A stretch of DNA of 64,000 nucleotides from Rossellomorea sp. y25 (GTDB taxonomy: Bacteria; Bacillota; Bacilli; Bacillales; Bacillaceae_B): positions 992,001 to 1,056,000 of the forward strand of contig NZ_CP145886.1 of the NCBI RefSeq assembly GCF_038049935.1, read 5' to 3'. Of this stretch, positions 51,109 through 60,615 are shown one piece after another. The stretch's first letter is position 1. Each line of letters starts with the position of its first letter. A program made the translations under genes and the position numbers. The notes beneath the pieces were generated by a model. The model made no database searches and had not been told where the DNA came from. It saw only the letters and a list, made by a program, of their open reading frames with translations.

Positions 51109-51987
51109 ATGAACCAATACACCAGGTCCGATAAATTCATTCTTTTCATTAATAATATCCTGCTTGGGGGAATCGTGATCGTCGTTCTGTTTCCTTTAAT
51201 GTACGTGTTACTGGCGTCGGTCCTTGAACCGAACGTGCTTGTGAAAAAAGGATTGTTCATCAGCGGTTCGGATTGGACATTTGAAGGATATAAACGGATT
51301 TTCGAAGACGGGACCATCGTCAAAGGATTCATCAATTCCATTCTGTATTCCTTTGGGTTCACCCTCATCACCGTGAGCGTCTGTATCTTTGCAGGCTATT
51401 CCCTCTCGGCTGATGGGCTCGTCGGCCGCAAGTTCATCATGGTGTTCTTTCTCATCACGATGTTCTTCAACGGAGGGCTGATCCCGACTTATATGGTGGT
51501 GAAGGACTTAGGGATGCTGAACACGATCTGGGCCATCATTGTCCCGAATGCCATCAACGTCTGGTTCATCATCCTGGCAAGAACGTATTTTAAATCAATT
51601 CCGAATGAACTGAAGGAAGCGGCAAGGATCGACGGGGCATCGGAGTTCAGAATCTTCCTGAACATCGTATTTCCATTGTCTAAACCGATCATCTTTGTCA
51701 TCGCCCTCTATGCTTTCATTGGACAATGGAATTCCTATTTCGATGCGATGATCTACCTTGAAGACAGGGATCTGTACCCGCTTCAGCTCGTCCTGCGTTC
51801 CATCCTTATTCAGAATGAAGTACAGCCGGGAATGATCGCTGACCAGCAGGCGGCAGCGGAACTCCAAAGGATTTCTGAGATGATCAAGTATTCATCCATC
51901 GTATTGGCCAGTTTGCCGCTGATCATTATGTATCCATTCTTCCAGAAATACTTTGAAAAAGGTGTTATGGTGGGATCTTTAAAATAA
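51109..51987 (+). CDS. YtcP/LplC-type sugar ABC permease
   Basis: 292 aa, RBS AAAGGGGG. Six helices; EAA loop E-A-A-R-I-D-G-A-S-E-F-R-I-F-L-N-I-V-F-P. V-M-V-G-S-L-K ends the protein, the usual C terminus of this subfamily. With the gene upstream and the lipoprotein downstream it makes a carbohydrate uptake-1 transporter lacking its own ATPase, which is commonly the shared MsmX protein. Confidence 0.85.
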   Translation: MNQYTRSDKFILFINNILLGGIVIVVLFPLMYVLLASVLEPNVLVKKGLFISGSDWTFEGYKRIFEDGTIVKGFINSILYSFGFTLITVSVCIFAGYSLSADGLVGRKFIMVFFLITMFFNGGLIPTYMVVKDLGMLNTIWAIIVPNAINVWFIILARTYFKSIPNELKEAARIDGASEFRIFLNIVFPLSKPIIFVIALYAFIGQWNSYFDAMIYLEDRDLYPLQLVLRSILIQNEVQPGMIADQQAAAELQRISEMIKYSSIVLASLPLIIMYPFFQKYFEKGVMVGSLK

Positions 51988-52015
51988 TCTATATTTTATC
52001 AATGGGGGTTTAATA

Positions 52016-53629
52016 ATGGGGAAAAAGACGAAGACAATGTCGGTACTACTGATGTCAGGCATGCTCCTGGCAGCGGGATGCAGCAACAACAGTGAAAGTG
52101 CTTCTTCTGAGAATTACGAACTGGAAAATGTGAAGTTTCCGTTGGAGGAACAGGTGACACTGAAGATGATGACGTCCAGTTCACCGCTCGCTCCGGATGA
52201 TCCGAATGAAAAGCTGATTTTCAAAAGGCTGGAGGAAGAAACCGGAGTGAAGATCGACTGGACAAATTATACAGCAGGAGAAACCTTCAATGAAAAACGG
52301 AACTTGGCGATAGCAAGCGGCGAGCTTCCCGACGCGATCATGAATGCGGGATACAGTGATTACGAATTGTTGAAGCTTGCAAAGGATGGGGCGATCGTAC
52401 CGGTTGAGGATCTAATAGATGAGCATATGCCCAACCTGAAAAAGGTCCTGGACAATGCGCCTGAGTATCGATCGATGATGACGGCACCGGACGGACATAT
52501 CTATTCCTTCCCTTGGATTGAAGAGCTGGGTTCAGGGAAAGAAAGTATCCACTCCGTCGATGACTTCCCTTGGATCAATGTCGAGTGGCTAAATAAACTG
52601 GGGCTTGAGATGCCGAAAACAACCGATGAACTAAAACAAGTCCTGAAAGCATTCAAGACGCAGGATCCAAACGGAAATGGAGAGGCAGATGAAATTCCGA
52701 TGTCATTCATCATCAATCATGGCGGTGAAGATGTGTCCTTCTTATTCGGCTCGTTCGGATTGGGGGAAAACTGGGATCACACCGTTGTCACGAATGACGG
52801 AGAAGTAAAGCTGACGGCAGCGGATGAAGGGTATAAGGATGCCATCAATTATTTGAATGAGCTATATAAAGAAGACTTAATAGACGTAGAAGCCTTTGAA
52901 CAGGATTGGAATACTTACTTGTCCAAGGGAAAAGAAGGTCGCTACGGAATGTACTTCACATGGGATAAGGCCAATATCACGGGGATGAATGACAAGTATG
53001 ACCTCATGCCTGCCCTTGAAGGACCGGATGGAACGAAGAATGTGACAAGAACCAACGGCATGGGATTCGACCGTAACAGAATGGTGATTACTAGTGCGAA
53101 CGAGAACCTTGAATTGACGGCGAAATGGATTGATCAGTTCTATAATCCGCTTCAATCGGTTCAAAATAACTGGGGAACCTACGGAGATGATAAACAGCAA
53201 AACATCTTTGAAATGGATTCCGCAACCAATTCATTGAAGCATCTACCTTTGGAAGGCACTGCGCCTGTCGAGTTAAGGGAAAAAACGTCTGTTGGAGGGC
53301 CACTGGCCATTCTGGACGAATACTATGGAGCTGTTACGACGAAACCGGATGATGCTGCCTGGAGACTGGGGCTGATGAAGGATGTCATGGTACCGGATAT
53401 GAAGGCAGAAAATATCTATCCTCGAGTATTCTTCTCCCTTGATGAATTAGATAAGCTTTCAAAGATCGAGACCGATTTACTTTCGTATGTGAAGCGGAAA
53501 AAGGCCGAATGGATCACGAATGGGAAGGCCGATGAAGAATGGGCAGATTACCTGAAAGAGTTGGATCGTCTCGGATTGCAAGAGTGGCTGAAAATCAAGC
53601 AGGATGGGTATGACCGAAATCAATCTTAA
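52016..53629 (+). CDS. Lipoprotein sugar-binding protein of the ABC transporter
   Basis: 537 aa. Signal peptide with lipobox L-A-A-G-C at 19-23, so lipidated and displayed outside. LplA-type long binding protein: P-L-E-E-Q-V-T-L-K-M-M, G-E-L-P-D-A-I-M-N-A-G and an EF-hand-like D-P-N-G-N-G-E-A-D-E-I-P loop that can hold Ca. It captures oligosaccharide for the two permeases. A hairpin between it and the GH32 gene may reduce downstream transcript. Confidence 0.85.
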   Translation: MGKKTKTMSVLLMSGMLLAAGCSNNSESASSENYELENVKFPLEEQVTLKMMTSSSPLAPDDPNEKLIFKRLEEETGVKIDWTNYTAGETFNEKRNLAIASGELPDAIMNAGYSDYELLKLAKDGAIVPVEDLIDEHMPNLKKVLDNAPEYRSMMTAPDGHIYSFPWIEELGSGKESIHSVDDFPWINVEWLNKLGLEMPKTTDELKQVLKAFKTQDPNGNGEADEIPMSFIINHGGEDVSFLFGSFGLGENWDHTVVTNDGEVKLTAADEGYKDAINYLNELYKEDLIDVEAFEQDWNTYLSKGKEGRYGMYFTWDKANITGMNDKYDLMPALEGPDGTKNVTRTNGMGFDRNRMVITSANENLELTAKWIDQFYNPLQSVQNNWGTYGDDKQQNIFEMDSATNSLKHLPLEGTAPVELREKTSVGGPLAILDEYYGAVTTKPDDAAWRLGLMKDVMVPDMKAENIYPRVFFSLDELDKLSKIETDLLSYVKRKKAEWITNGKADEEWADYLKELDRLGLQEWLKIKQDGYDRNQS

Positions 53630-53639
53630 TCAAATTGCT

Positions 53640-53673
53640 GGCTGCACCTTGCATGAGCAAGCGTGCAGCCTTT
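53640..53673 (+). terminator. Intra-operon hairpin
   Basis: GGCTGCAC pairs with GTGCAGCC (inner CTTGC/GCAAG too) and TTTCG follows. A weak terminator or RNA-stability hairpin that could set the ratio of binding protein to enzymes. Confidence 0.55.
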
Positions 53674-53694
53674 CGAAGGTAAAGGAGGATCCTT

Positions 53695-55200
53695 ATGACA
53701 AATCCGTTTAGAGAAAAAACAAACCTATATTCAGAGGCACACCGGCCACAATTTCACTTTTCACCAAAGGAAAAGTGGCTGAATGATCCCAATGGGATGG
53801 TCTTTTTTGAAGGTGAATATCATCTGTTCTTTCAATATCATCCACACGGAACCACGTGGGGACCGATGCACTGGGGACATGCAGTCAGTAAAGATTTAAT
53901 TCACTGGGAAGAACTGCCGATTGCTCTTTATCCTGACGGGCACGGTGCCATTTTCTCCGGAAGTGCCGTGGTGGACTGGAAGAATACGTCGGGGTTCTTC
54001 GAAGGGGAGAGTGGGGGACTTGTCGCCATTTATACAAGTGCTGATACGTATCCGGATTCCGAACGCCCGAGGCAGAGGCAAAGTCTTGCCTGTAGTCGTG
54101 ACAACGGCCGGACGTGGGAGAAATACGGGGGGAATCCGGTCTTGTCTGATGAAGACATCACCGATTACCGGGATCCCAAAGTATTTTGGCATGACGACTC
54201 TGAACGTTGGGTGATGGTGCTCGCGACCGGTCAAACCATTACCCTGTATACATCCGCCAATTTGATCGACTGGGAGTTCGCAAGTGAATTTGGTCAGGAC
54301 GAAGGGGCACATTTCGGAGTATGGGAATGCCCGGACCTGTTTCCCCTCATGGTGGACGGAAATCCAGATCATATGAAATGGGTGATGCTGGTAAGTATAG
54401 GCGACAATCCCGATTACAAGGAAGGGTCAAGGACCCAGTACTTTGTAGGAGACTTTGATGGAAAGACGTTTACCAACTGCCATGATGGGGACACCATTCT
54501 CTGGCTTGATTATGGACGAGACAACTATGCAGGAGTGAGTTGGTCCGATATTCAAGAAAAGGACGGCAGGCGCATCTACCTTGGATGGATGAACAATTGG
54601 AGATACGCAAACCAGGTTCCTACTGAAACGTGGAGAGGTGCCATGACGCTTCCAAGAGAGCTGACCCTGGTTACGACTTTAAGTGGAGTCCGTCTTTTGC
54701 AAAAACCTGTCACAGAGTTTAAGCAAATTAGAAAAGAAACAAAGGTCAGCGAGCAAATAAAGCTTTCGGAAGAGGAATGCCATTCGATTGAAGTGGATCA
54801 TGCATTAATGGAATTGAATCTGGTTGTAAAGCTGGATGATGCAAAGGAGATCAACCTTGATCTCCATCATTCAGCAGAAGAGAAAACGAGTATTCGGTAT
54901 GAAAGGTTCACCAATACGTTATCTGTCGATCGGACGCAGTCAGGAATAGACGGCTTTTCGGATTCGTTCTCCGGCATCTCGGAGGGGCATGTGGAATTAA
55001 TGGAGGATAAGCTCATTCTTCAGCTATTCCTGGATTCATCCTCTATAGAGGTATTCGCACAGGAAGGCCGTTCCGCTTTCACCAATCTTATCTTTCCGAA
55101 GGGAACGGATACGACCCTTTCATTGACGGCTATTGGAGGAAAGGCGAATGTTGAACAACTATCCCTTACTGAACTCTCTTCTATCTGGAGTAAGGAATAG
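53695..55200 (+). CDS. GH32 beta-fructosidase (levanase/sucrase type)
   Basis: 501 aa, RBS AAAGGAGGA. Five-bladed propeller with the GH32 catalytic set: nucleophile D31 in W-L-N-D-P-N-G, R-D-P at 159-161 (transition-state stabiliser), acid E211 in W-E-C-P-D, and the C-terminal beta-sandwich ending F-A-Q-E-G. No signal peptide, so it hydrolyses imported substrate to release fructose. Its place after an ABC oligosaccharide importer favours fructo-oligosaccharides, not sucrose-6-phosphate. Confidence 0.85.
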   Translation: MTNPFREKTNLYSEAHRPQFHFSPKEKWLNDPNGMVFFEGEYHLFFQYHPHGTTWGPMHWGHAVSKDLIHWEELPIALYPDGHGAIFSGSAVVDWKNTSGFFEGESGGLVAIYTSADTYPDSERPRQRQSLACSRDNGRTWEKYGGNPVLSDEDITDYRDPKVFWHDDSERWVMVLATGQTITLYTSANLIDWEFASEFGQDEGAHFGVWECPDLFPLMVDGNPDHMKWVMLVSIGDNPDYKEGSRTQYFVGDFDGKTFTNCHDGDTILWLDYGRDNYAGVSWSDIQEKDGRRIYLGWMNNWRYANQVPTETWRGAMTLPRELTLVTTLSGVRLLQKPVTEFKQIRKETKVSEQIKLSEEECHSIEVDHALMELNLVVKLDDAKEINLDLHHSAEEKTSIRYERFTNTLSVDRTQSGIDGFSDSFSGISEGHVELMEDKLILQLFLDSSSIEVFAQEGRSAFTNLIFPKGTDTTLSLTAIGGKANVEQLSLTELSSIWSKE

Positions 55201-55222
55201 GAGATTAAAGGAGCTTGGAAAA

Positions 55223-56191
55223 ATGAATGAACCCACTATTCTGTGTATCGGAGAATTACTCATCGATTTCTTTTGTACAGACATTGATACAGACCTGACT
55301 AAAGGACAACACTTTTCTAAACAAGCAGGAGGAGCTCCCGCCAATGTGTGTGCGACCATTACCACACTTGGTGGCAAGGCCCGATTCCTAAGCAAAGTAG
55401 GAAATGACCCATTTGGCCATTTCCTGAAACAAACCATGATGGATCTTACCATGGATGATTCTTCGATTATCGTAGATGGAAATCATCCAACGACGATTGC
55501 TTTCGTCTCATTAAAAAAAGATGGAGAAAGAGATTTCGTGTTTAATAGAGGGGCAGACGCCCATCTGACAGAGGAAGAGCTGAATGAAAGCCGCTGGCGG
55601 GACTCATCCATCATTCACTTCGGCTCAGCCACCGCTTTACTGGATGATCCCTTTAAATCCGCTTACTTATCCTTTATCCAGAAAGTCAGAGAAGAAGGGA
55701 AATTCGTCTCCTTTGACCCGAACTTTCGAGCAGACTTATGGAAAGATAACGTGCGTGCCTTTATTAAGCTGGCAGAGGCATGCGTAAGAAATGCTGACTT
55801 CGTCAAAGTAAGTGAAGAGGAATGTAAACTCATTTCCGGATACTCCAATCTTTCAGACGGAGTCAACTGCCTCCATAGAGTGGGGGCTCATGCGGTAGCC
55901 GTCACCTTAGGGAAAGATGGGACCCTGATTTCAAATGGAAAACAATCAGCCGTCGTACCAAGCGTTCCCGTTCATTCCATCGACTCAACAGGGGCGGGGG
56001 ATGCCTTTGTTGGGGCAACCCTACATCAATTCAATCAACACCAAAATCCCCTCGACCTTTTGGACGATATTGAACAACTAAAGAAAGTCATCAGCAATAG
56101 CAATGGCGTAGGGGCAGAAGTCTGTACAAAAATGGGAGCCATTAGCGCCATCATGGGACTGGGGGACAGGCACCGTGTCCCATCAGGATAA
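55223..56191 (+). CDS. PfkB-family fructokinase
   Basis: 322 aa from ATG 55223 (RBS AAAGGAG). G-E-L-L-I-D at the start, G-G-A-P-A-N-V substrate motif, and the ATP/anion-hole motif D-S-T-G-A-G-D260-A-F with catalytic D260. Converts fructose released by the GH32 enzyme into fructose-6-phosphate. The last codons (G-D-R-H-R-V-P-S-G) are supplied by a short repeat GGGGGACAGGCACCGTGTCCC-like inverted sequence, so the C terminus may be a recent extension. Confidence 0.85.
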   Translation: MNEPTILCIGELLIDFFCTDIDTDLTKGQHFSKQAGGAPANVCATITTLGGKARFLSKVGNDPFGHFLKQTMMDLTMDDSSIIVDGNHPTTIAFVSLKKDGERDFVFNRGADAHLTEEELNESRWRDSSIIHFGSATALLDDPFKSAYLSFIQKVREEGKFVSFDPNFRADLWKDNVRAFIKLAEACVRNADFVKVSEEECKLISGYSNLSDGVNCLHRVGAHAVAVTLGKDGTLISNGKQSAVVPSVPVHSIDSTGAGDAFVGATLHQFNQHQNPLDLLDDIEQLKKVISNSNGVGAEVCTKMGAISAIMGLGDRHRVPSG

Positions 56192-56195
56192 GCAA

Positions 56196-56227
56196 AGGGA
56201 CGGACCTCTATCCAGAGGTCCGTCCCT
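56196..56227. terminator. GGGACGGACC-type hairpin, bidirectional terminator
   Basis: AGGGACGGACCTCT (56196-56209) pairs perfectly with AGAGGTCCGTCCCT (56214-56227). It lies in the 39-nt gap between the convergent fructokinase and YcsI stops. The same 12-bp core recurs at 63383-63428. Confidence 0.75.
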
Positions 56228-56230
56228 ACC

Positions 56231-57007
56231 TTATTTCTCTTCATTCAAATAGTCTTCATTCTTCCAGTCCGATACAAACATACATCCCGGAGCGTGGGTA
56301 ATCATGTAGGGAATCTTTGCGTGGAGGGCTACTGCTTGAGGCGTCACACCGCAAGCCCAGAACATAGGGGTTTCCCCATCCTTGATCCCGACAAAGTCAC
56401 CATAGTCTGGCTGTGTTATATCCCCAATGCCTATTTCACCAGGGTCGCCGATATGGACAGGAGCCCCATGCATCTTAGGAAATAACGAGGTGATGTCTGT
56501 TGCTTTCTGTACGAGGTGATCGGGAATCGGTCTCATTGAAACCACCGTCGGACCTTGGAATACACCCGCTTTTTCCGTCTGGATGTTTGTCGTATACATG
56601 GCGACGTTCTTATTCTCCTCGATATGACGCAAAGGAATCTCACCCTTGATCAGCTGACTTTCAAATGTAAAGCTGCAACCGATGAGAAAGGTGACGAAAT
56701 CATCTCTCCAGACATCATCGACTTTCGTTTTCTTTTCAACCAACCGGCCATCCTCATACACATGATACATGGGTATATCCGTTCGAATATCTGAACCCTT
56801 CGCGTATCTGGATTCGAATTGACCTGCTTCCAGCACTTCGACGATGGGGCAGGCTTTAGAATTTCGGGTGGTGAACAGTAAAAAATCAAAAGCATATTCT
56901 TTAGGGAGAACGACGAGATTGGTTTGGACATAATCCTGGCAAAAACCGGATGTATGGGTTTGGTGCTTTCCGTTCCTGATGTTGGTTCTTAGCTCAGATG
57001 GCAGCAT
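56231..57007 (-). CDS. ycsI: YcsI/DUF1445 putative hydro-lyase
   Basis: 258 aa. The D-glutamate cyclase-like DUF1445 family: L-R-x-x-I-R-x-G-x-x-x-x-x-T-S-G-F-C, V-Q-T-N-L, F-L-I-G-C-S-F-T-F-E, and the C-terminal F-W-A-C-G-V-T-P-Q-A with M-I-T-H-A-P-G-C-M-F. The family resembles B. subtilis YcsI, a UPF0317 protein, with D-glutamate cyclase known from mammals. Monocistronic. Confidence 0.85.
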   Translation of the reverse strand: MLPSELRTNIRNGKHQTHTSGFCQDYVQTNLVVLPKEYAFDFLLFTTRNSKACPIVEVLEAGQFESRYAKGSDIRTDIPMYHVYEDGRLVEKKTKVDDVWRDDFVTFLIGCSFTFESQLIKGEIPLRHIEENKNVAMYTTNIQTEKAGVFQGPTVVSMRPIPDHLVQKATDITSLFPKMHGAPVHIGDPGEIGIGDITQPDYGDFVGIKDGETPMFWACGVTPQAVALHAKIPYMITHAPGCMFVSDWKNEDYLNEEK

Positions 57008-57152
57008 GGAATCAAACTTCCTTTCTCTTACTTAATGTGTTACGAATAGTAAGAATATTATAACATAGTGATGGGGCAGGCTTTGGCCACGAAAAATGCT
57101 AACGAGAATTAGGGCCGTGATGAACCCTTTTCTGTAGCTTACGATTGAACGG

Positions 57153-57314
57153 CTACTTGTTTTCTCTTCTCCTATTCATTAAGTACATAATAAAAAATCC
57201 AATAAATACTCCAAAACTATATAAAAGAATAAAGGACAGCTCCTGTTTTCCTATGAAATACAATCCCAGGAAGACGACAATTCCAACAAGGAAAGAAAAA
57301 TACCAATGATTCAT
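57153..57314 (-). CDS. 53-aa small membrane protein
   Basis: ATG at 57314 behind GAGGTGA on the minus strand; stop TAG at 57153-57155. Two hydrophobic helices (Y-F-S-F-L-V-G-I-V-V-F-L-G-L-Y-F-I and L-L-Y-S-F-G-V-F-I-G-F-F-I-M-Y-L), ending with N-R-R-R-E-N-K in the cytoplasm. Short but with a good RBS. No family recognised. Confidence 0.6.
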   Translation of the reverse strand: MNHWYFSFLVGIVVFLGLYFIGKQELSFILLYSFGVFIGFFIMYLMNRRRENK

Positions 57315-57482
57315 GATTGTCACCTCATTTTAAATTTTTTAAAATACTAATTTTTCCAAACTAGGTTATAGTACTATACCCGATCGATGGATTACTAACC
57401 TGGAATGTAGGCATGGGTAGAAGCACATCTCTTACTGCACCGCATATGATAACGTGGTAAAAACCTGAAAGGAATGAACAGT

Positions 57483-58418
57483 ATGTACAATGTTCCGATG
57501 TCTTATCCAAATCATACCTATGCGAATCCAACGTTTCATAATAACGACTCCATGCTGAGAAACGGACAGGAGAATCACCAGCAGCTAGTGGGTGTCCTCC
57601 TTAATGGAATCCAAGGAAAAGCTTCATCTGCGGAGTTTTATGGCCGGTTAGCGAGTGTTGCACCGAACCAGGATCACCAGCACAACCTCCTTCAAATGAT
57701 GGAAGACGAACAGCGACACTGGTGGCAGTTGACCAATCTGTATACCTCCATTACTGGAAGTCAGCCTGTTTACCAGGTCGAGAGTATTCCATTTTGTTCC
57801 TACCGGGAGGGACTGCAGAGAGGATACCAAACAGCATTAGAGGACTATGAACAGTTTCGGATCGGCTGCCTGCAGGCGCAGCATTCACCTGCGTATGAAG
57901 TTCTCCTGAATACGTGTAAAGATGAATGGGAGCATGCGAAGCGATTGAGTCATCTCGGGGCAGATGCGGACCAGCGATTCACATTGAAGGATTATGGTCC
58001 TGCGCCGTTTGTGGTGAACATCGACGAGGCCACCGTCCAGAATGATACGTTCCGAACGGCCTTATGGACGGGAAAACATCTTCAGCTCACCTTGATGAGC
58101 ATCAATCCGGGCGAAGATATTGGTCTCGAAATCCATCCTCATCTTGATCAGTTCCTGCGCCTTGAACAAGGGCAGGGGATCGTTCGAATGGGAGATCGGC
58201 AGGATAATTTATATTTTGAGAGAGAAGTAGAAGAGGACTTTGCCATCGTCATTCCTGCAGGTACGTGGCATAATCTGATCAATACGGGTGATACCCCGAT
58301 TAAGCTGTATTCGATTTATGCGCCACCGCAGCATCCATTCGGGACGGTTCATGTGACGAAGGCGGATGCGGAGGCTGCTGAGGAAGCGGCACATGGGCGT
58401 TATTACTCAGGGTATTGA
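57483..58418 (+). CDS. Ferritin-like/cupin fusion protein
   Basis: 311 aa; ATG 57483 lies 8 nt after AAAGGA (an ATG at 57474 sits too close). Residues 30-165 form an all-helical ferritin-like part (E-N-H-Q-Q-L-V-G-V-L-L-N-G, E-F-Y-G-R-L-A, Q-H-N-L-L-Q-M-M-E-D-E-Q-R-H-W, D-E-W-E-H-A), with the E...E-x-x-H pairs expected for a di-metal site. Residues 175-285 are a cupin with H-P-H-L-D-Q-F-L-R-L-E-Q-G and P-A-G-T-W-H-N. Unusual pairing of two metal-binding folds; possibly an oxygen- or metal-dependent enzyme. No close function known. Confidence 0.75.
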   Translation: MYNVPMSYPNHTYANPTFHNNDSMLRNGQENHQQLVGVLLNGIQGKASSAEFYGRLASVAPNQDHQHNLLQMMEDEQRHWWQLTNLYTSITGSQPVYQVESIPFCSYREGLQRGYQTALEDYEQFRIGCLQAQHSPAYEVLLNTCKDEWEHAKRLSHLGADADQRFTLKDYGPAPFVVNIDEATVQNDTFRTALWTGKHLQLTLMSINPGEDIGLEIHPHLDQFLRLEQGQGIVRMGDRQDNLYFEREVEEDFAIVIPAGTWHNLINTGDTPIKLYSIYAPPQHPFGTVHVTKADAEAAEEAAHGRYYSGY

Positions 58419-58466
58419 TGGTCATAAGGGACGGTTCTACTTTCAAAAAGAACGATACTTTGTCTT

Positions 58467-58503
58467 AAAAAAACCTGAGCCCTTGATTTTGGGCTCAGGT
58501 TTC
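58467..58503 (-). terminator. Intrinsic terminator of the InhA gene
   Basis: AAACCTGAGCCC (58471-58482) pairs with GGGCTCAGGTTT (58491-58502); the seven-T tail is on the minus strand, ending the protease transcript. Confidence 0.85.
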
Positions 58504-58516
58504 AAAACTTTCGTTA

Positions 58517-60343
58517 TTATCTCTTCTTTTCATTCGTGCTGTAGTAGAATTTAGCAGTAATGGACCCATCTTCATTCTCTACGATATCTGTTACATGAAT
58601 TCCTGAATCAGCTGGCGTTGAGCCATTGCCCTTCCAGAAATAATACGACCCCGTGTGAACATTTCCGGAAACTGGTGTCAGTTTATCCCCGGTTTTGAAG
58701 AAGTCACCGGAATCTCCACGATTCACGTTTTTCTCGAGATCATAGTTTCCATCCGATTGAAGAACAGATAGACCATAATGAGTGACAACTGTTCCGTCAC
58801 TTGCTGTTTGAGTTTGATTATACTGGAATCGCTTATTCATCCAGTTCTCCACATTGTTTGGACGGAAGCCCGCTGTTTGATAAAGATTGATGATGTTCTC
58901 ATCCACATGCCATGCTACCAAACCGTGTGAGTCTTCACCTTGACGGACTAGACCTTTGTTGAATCCGTCTTGCTGAACGTTTTCGAACAAGAAATACTCA
59001 GTACCGTTTGATCCCGGTACTTCCATTTTAACGATTCCATTATCGGCAGAAGCTTTGTTGATTGGTGGTAAGGTGATTTTCTGAATACCATCTTCAGGTG
59101 CTACATTTTTCGGTTCTGCCCATCCTAAGAAAATCTTGGAGAACGGATCAAAGTGTGTCGGTGAGTTTCCAGAGTAGGCTGGAGCATTTGGAAAACGCAT
59201 CCACGAGCCGCCTGCCATCATGGAGTAGTTTCCAACACCTTCGGATGTATAAAGAGTGTCATAGAAATCCGGTAAGCCAAGGGCATGTCCGAATTCATGG
59301 GCGTATACCCCGGTTTGGGCAGGATAAGGTCCTTGTTTCAATTCATCTTTATAACCGTCCGTGGCCATATCATATCCTGCAACATTTCCGCCGATTCCTG
59401 GCTGGATGTTATAGTTATTAACCACAACTCCATCGTACGTCATATCTTCTACAACCGTTTTATTTATCCATTCTCCTTGACTCATACCTGCATAGACATC
59501 TGCAGTTTTACCCGTTTCATAGTACTTCCCATAATAAAGGGCACTTAATAGAGACCATTTATGAGACCAGAACTGTGCCGGGTCACGGCTGAATTCAGCC
59601 CCTGTTCCTTCATGGACAACGAAGATATTTGGAACTTCTCCATTTTCGGCATACTTTGAGAAATCAATCTGATCGTCTGCAGCCTTTAGAAGATCCCGGA
59701 TGAATTCACCTGTGTGGGCGTCGCCATTAGCATTTCCATTTACGTATTCATCGTTTTCAGCATATGTACCTTCCTGGTCCAAATAGTAGGAAGCACCTTT
59801 TGGCAGCTCAACCCATGCAAAATCAGTATTTTCTTTACGTACCAGGTTAACTTTCCCATAACTGGATTCTTTGTAAGCATTTTGCATTGTACGGTCTTTC
59901 GGTACGTCTTGGCTATCATATTGCTTAAATACATCGAGTTCATATGGATTATATTCATCTCCAAAAATTAAATCCTCATAGTATTTCGCTGGAACTTGAC
60001 CCTTCATGTCACCGATTGGCTCATCACCATCTTTGTACTTGGCTAATAAAACAAGTACTGGCACATCACCAGTAGCCTCTTTATAAGCGACATGATGATC
60101 CCCAGCTTGTTGGAACTTTGCACCATGACCAGCGATTTTTTCAGCGGGATCCGCTTTTGATACATCAATCCCTAACTCTTTCGCCTTTGCGGCCAGTTCA
60201 GGAGACGCACCCACATAATGGGCAAGACTTAAATCATATTTGCTGGATTCCTTTGCAGGGCTATCACCTGCTTGGAAGCCTGCCACAGCAACACCCCCGG
60301 CTATAACAAGAGATAAACCAGCTTTAGATAGAACTTTTAACAA
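58517..60343 (-). CDS. inhA: InhA-type M6 metalloprotease, secreted
   Basis: 608 aa from TTG 60343, 8 nt after AAAGGAG (two upstream GTGs lie inside the RBS). Hydrophobic N-terminal stretch S-L-V-I-A-G-G-V-A-V-A-G-F for export. Zinc motif H-E-F-G-H at 349-353 followed by A-L-G-L-P-D-F-Y-D, the M6 signature, with the downstream S-M-M-A-G-G Met-turn. B. thuringiensis/B. cereus InhA proteins are close to 800 aa, so the C-terminal beta domain is missing or shortened here. Likely an extracellular protease in nutrient acquisition or antimicrobial-peptide cleavage. Confidence 0.85.
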   Translation of the reverse strand: MLKVLSKAGLSLVIAGGVAVAGFQAGDSPAKESSKYDLSLAHYVGASPELAAKAKELGIDVSKADPAEKIAGHGAKFQQAGDHHVAYKEATGDVPVLVLLAKYKDGDEPIGDMKGQVPAKYYEDLIFGDEYNPYELDVFKQYDSQDVPKDRTMQNAYKESSYGKVNLVRKENTDFAWVELPKGASYYLDQEGTYAENDEYVNGNANGDAHTGEFIRDLLKAADDQIDFSKYAENGEVPNIFVVHEGTGAEFSRDPAQFWSHKWSLLSALYYGKYYETGKTADVYAGMSQGEWINKTVVEDMTYDGVVVNNYNIQPGIGGNVAGYDMATDGYKDELKQGPYPAQTGVYAHEFGHALGLPDFYDTLYTSEGVGNYSMMAGGSWMRFPNAPAYSGNSPTHFDPFSKIFLGWAEPKNVAPEDGIQKITLPPINKASADNGIVKMEVPGSNGTEYFLFENVQQDGFNKGLVRQGEDSHGLVAWHVDENIINLYQTAGFRPNNVENWMNKRFQYNQTQTASDGTVVTHYGLSVLQSDGNYDLEKNVNRGDSGDFFKTGDKLTPVSGNVHTGSYYFWKGNGSTPADSGIHVTDIVENEDGSITAKFYYSTNEKKR

Positions 60344-60400
60344 GAGCACCACTCCTTTATATTTGATACAAATTAAATATATCAGAATAGTCTGTCAACA

Positions 60401-60436
60401 AATAGTTGAATTATCCTACAAGTTTCTACAACTATT
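60401..60436. promoter_or_regulatory. Inverted repeat upstream of the protease promoter
   Basis: AATAGTTG (60401-60408) and CAACTATT (60429-60436), 20 nt apart, just upstream of a minus-strand TTGACA (60393-60398) facing the protease gene. A plausible activator or repressor site. Confidence 0.4.
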
Positions 60437-60615
60437 GCATGTAAAGTTGAGAACAATAAATATTCTACAAAGAAAGACACAAGTATTAACACATGCTTCC
60501 ATTTCTGTCTGCTTTTATTGATGGTTTTTGTCTAATATTGTAAAAATATTTTGAGGGAAAAGGATGAAATAGGGGAGACGTGTAGGATTCCCGAAAATTA
60601 AGAGTCATTTTAAGA

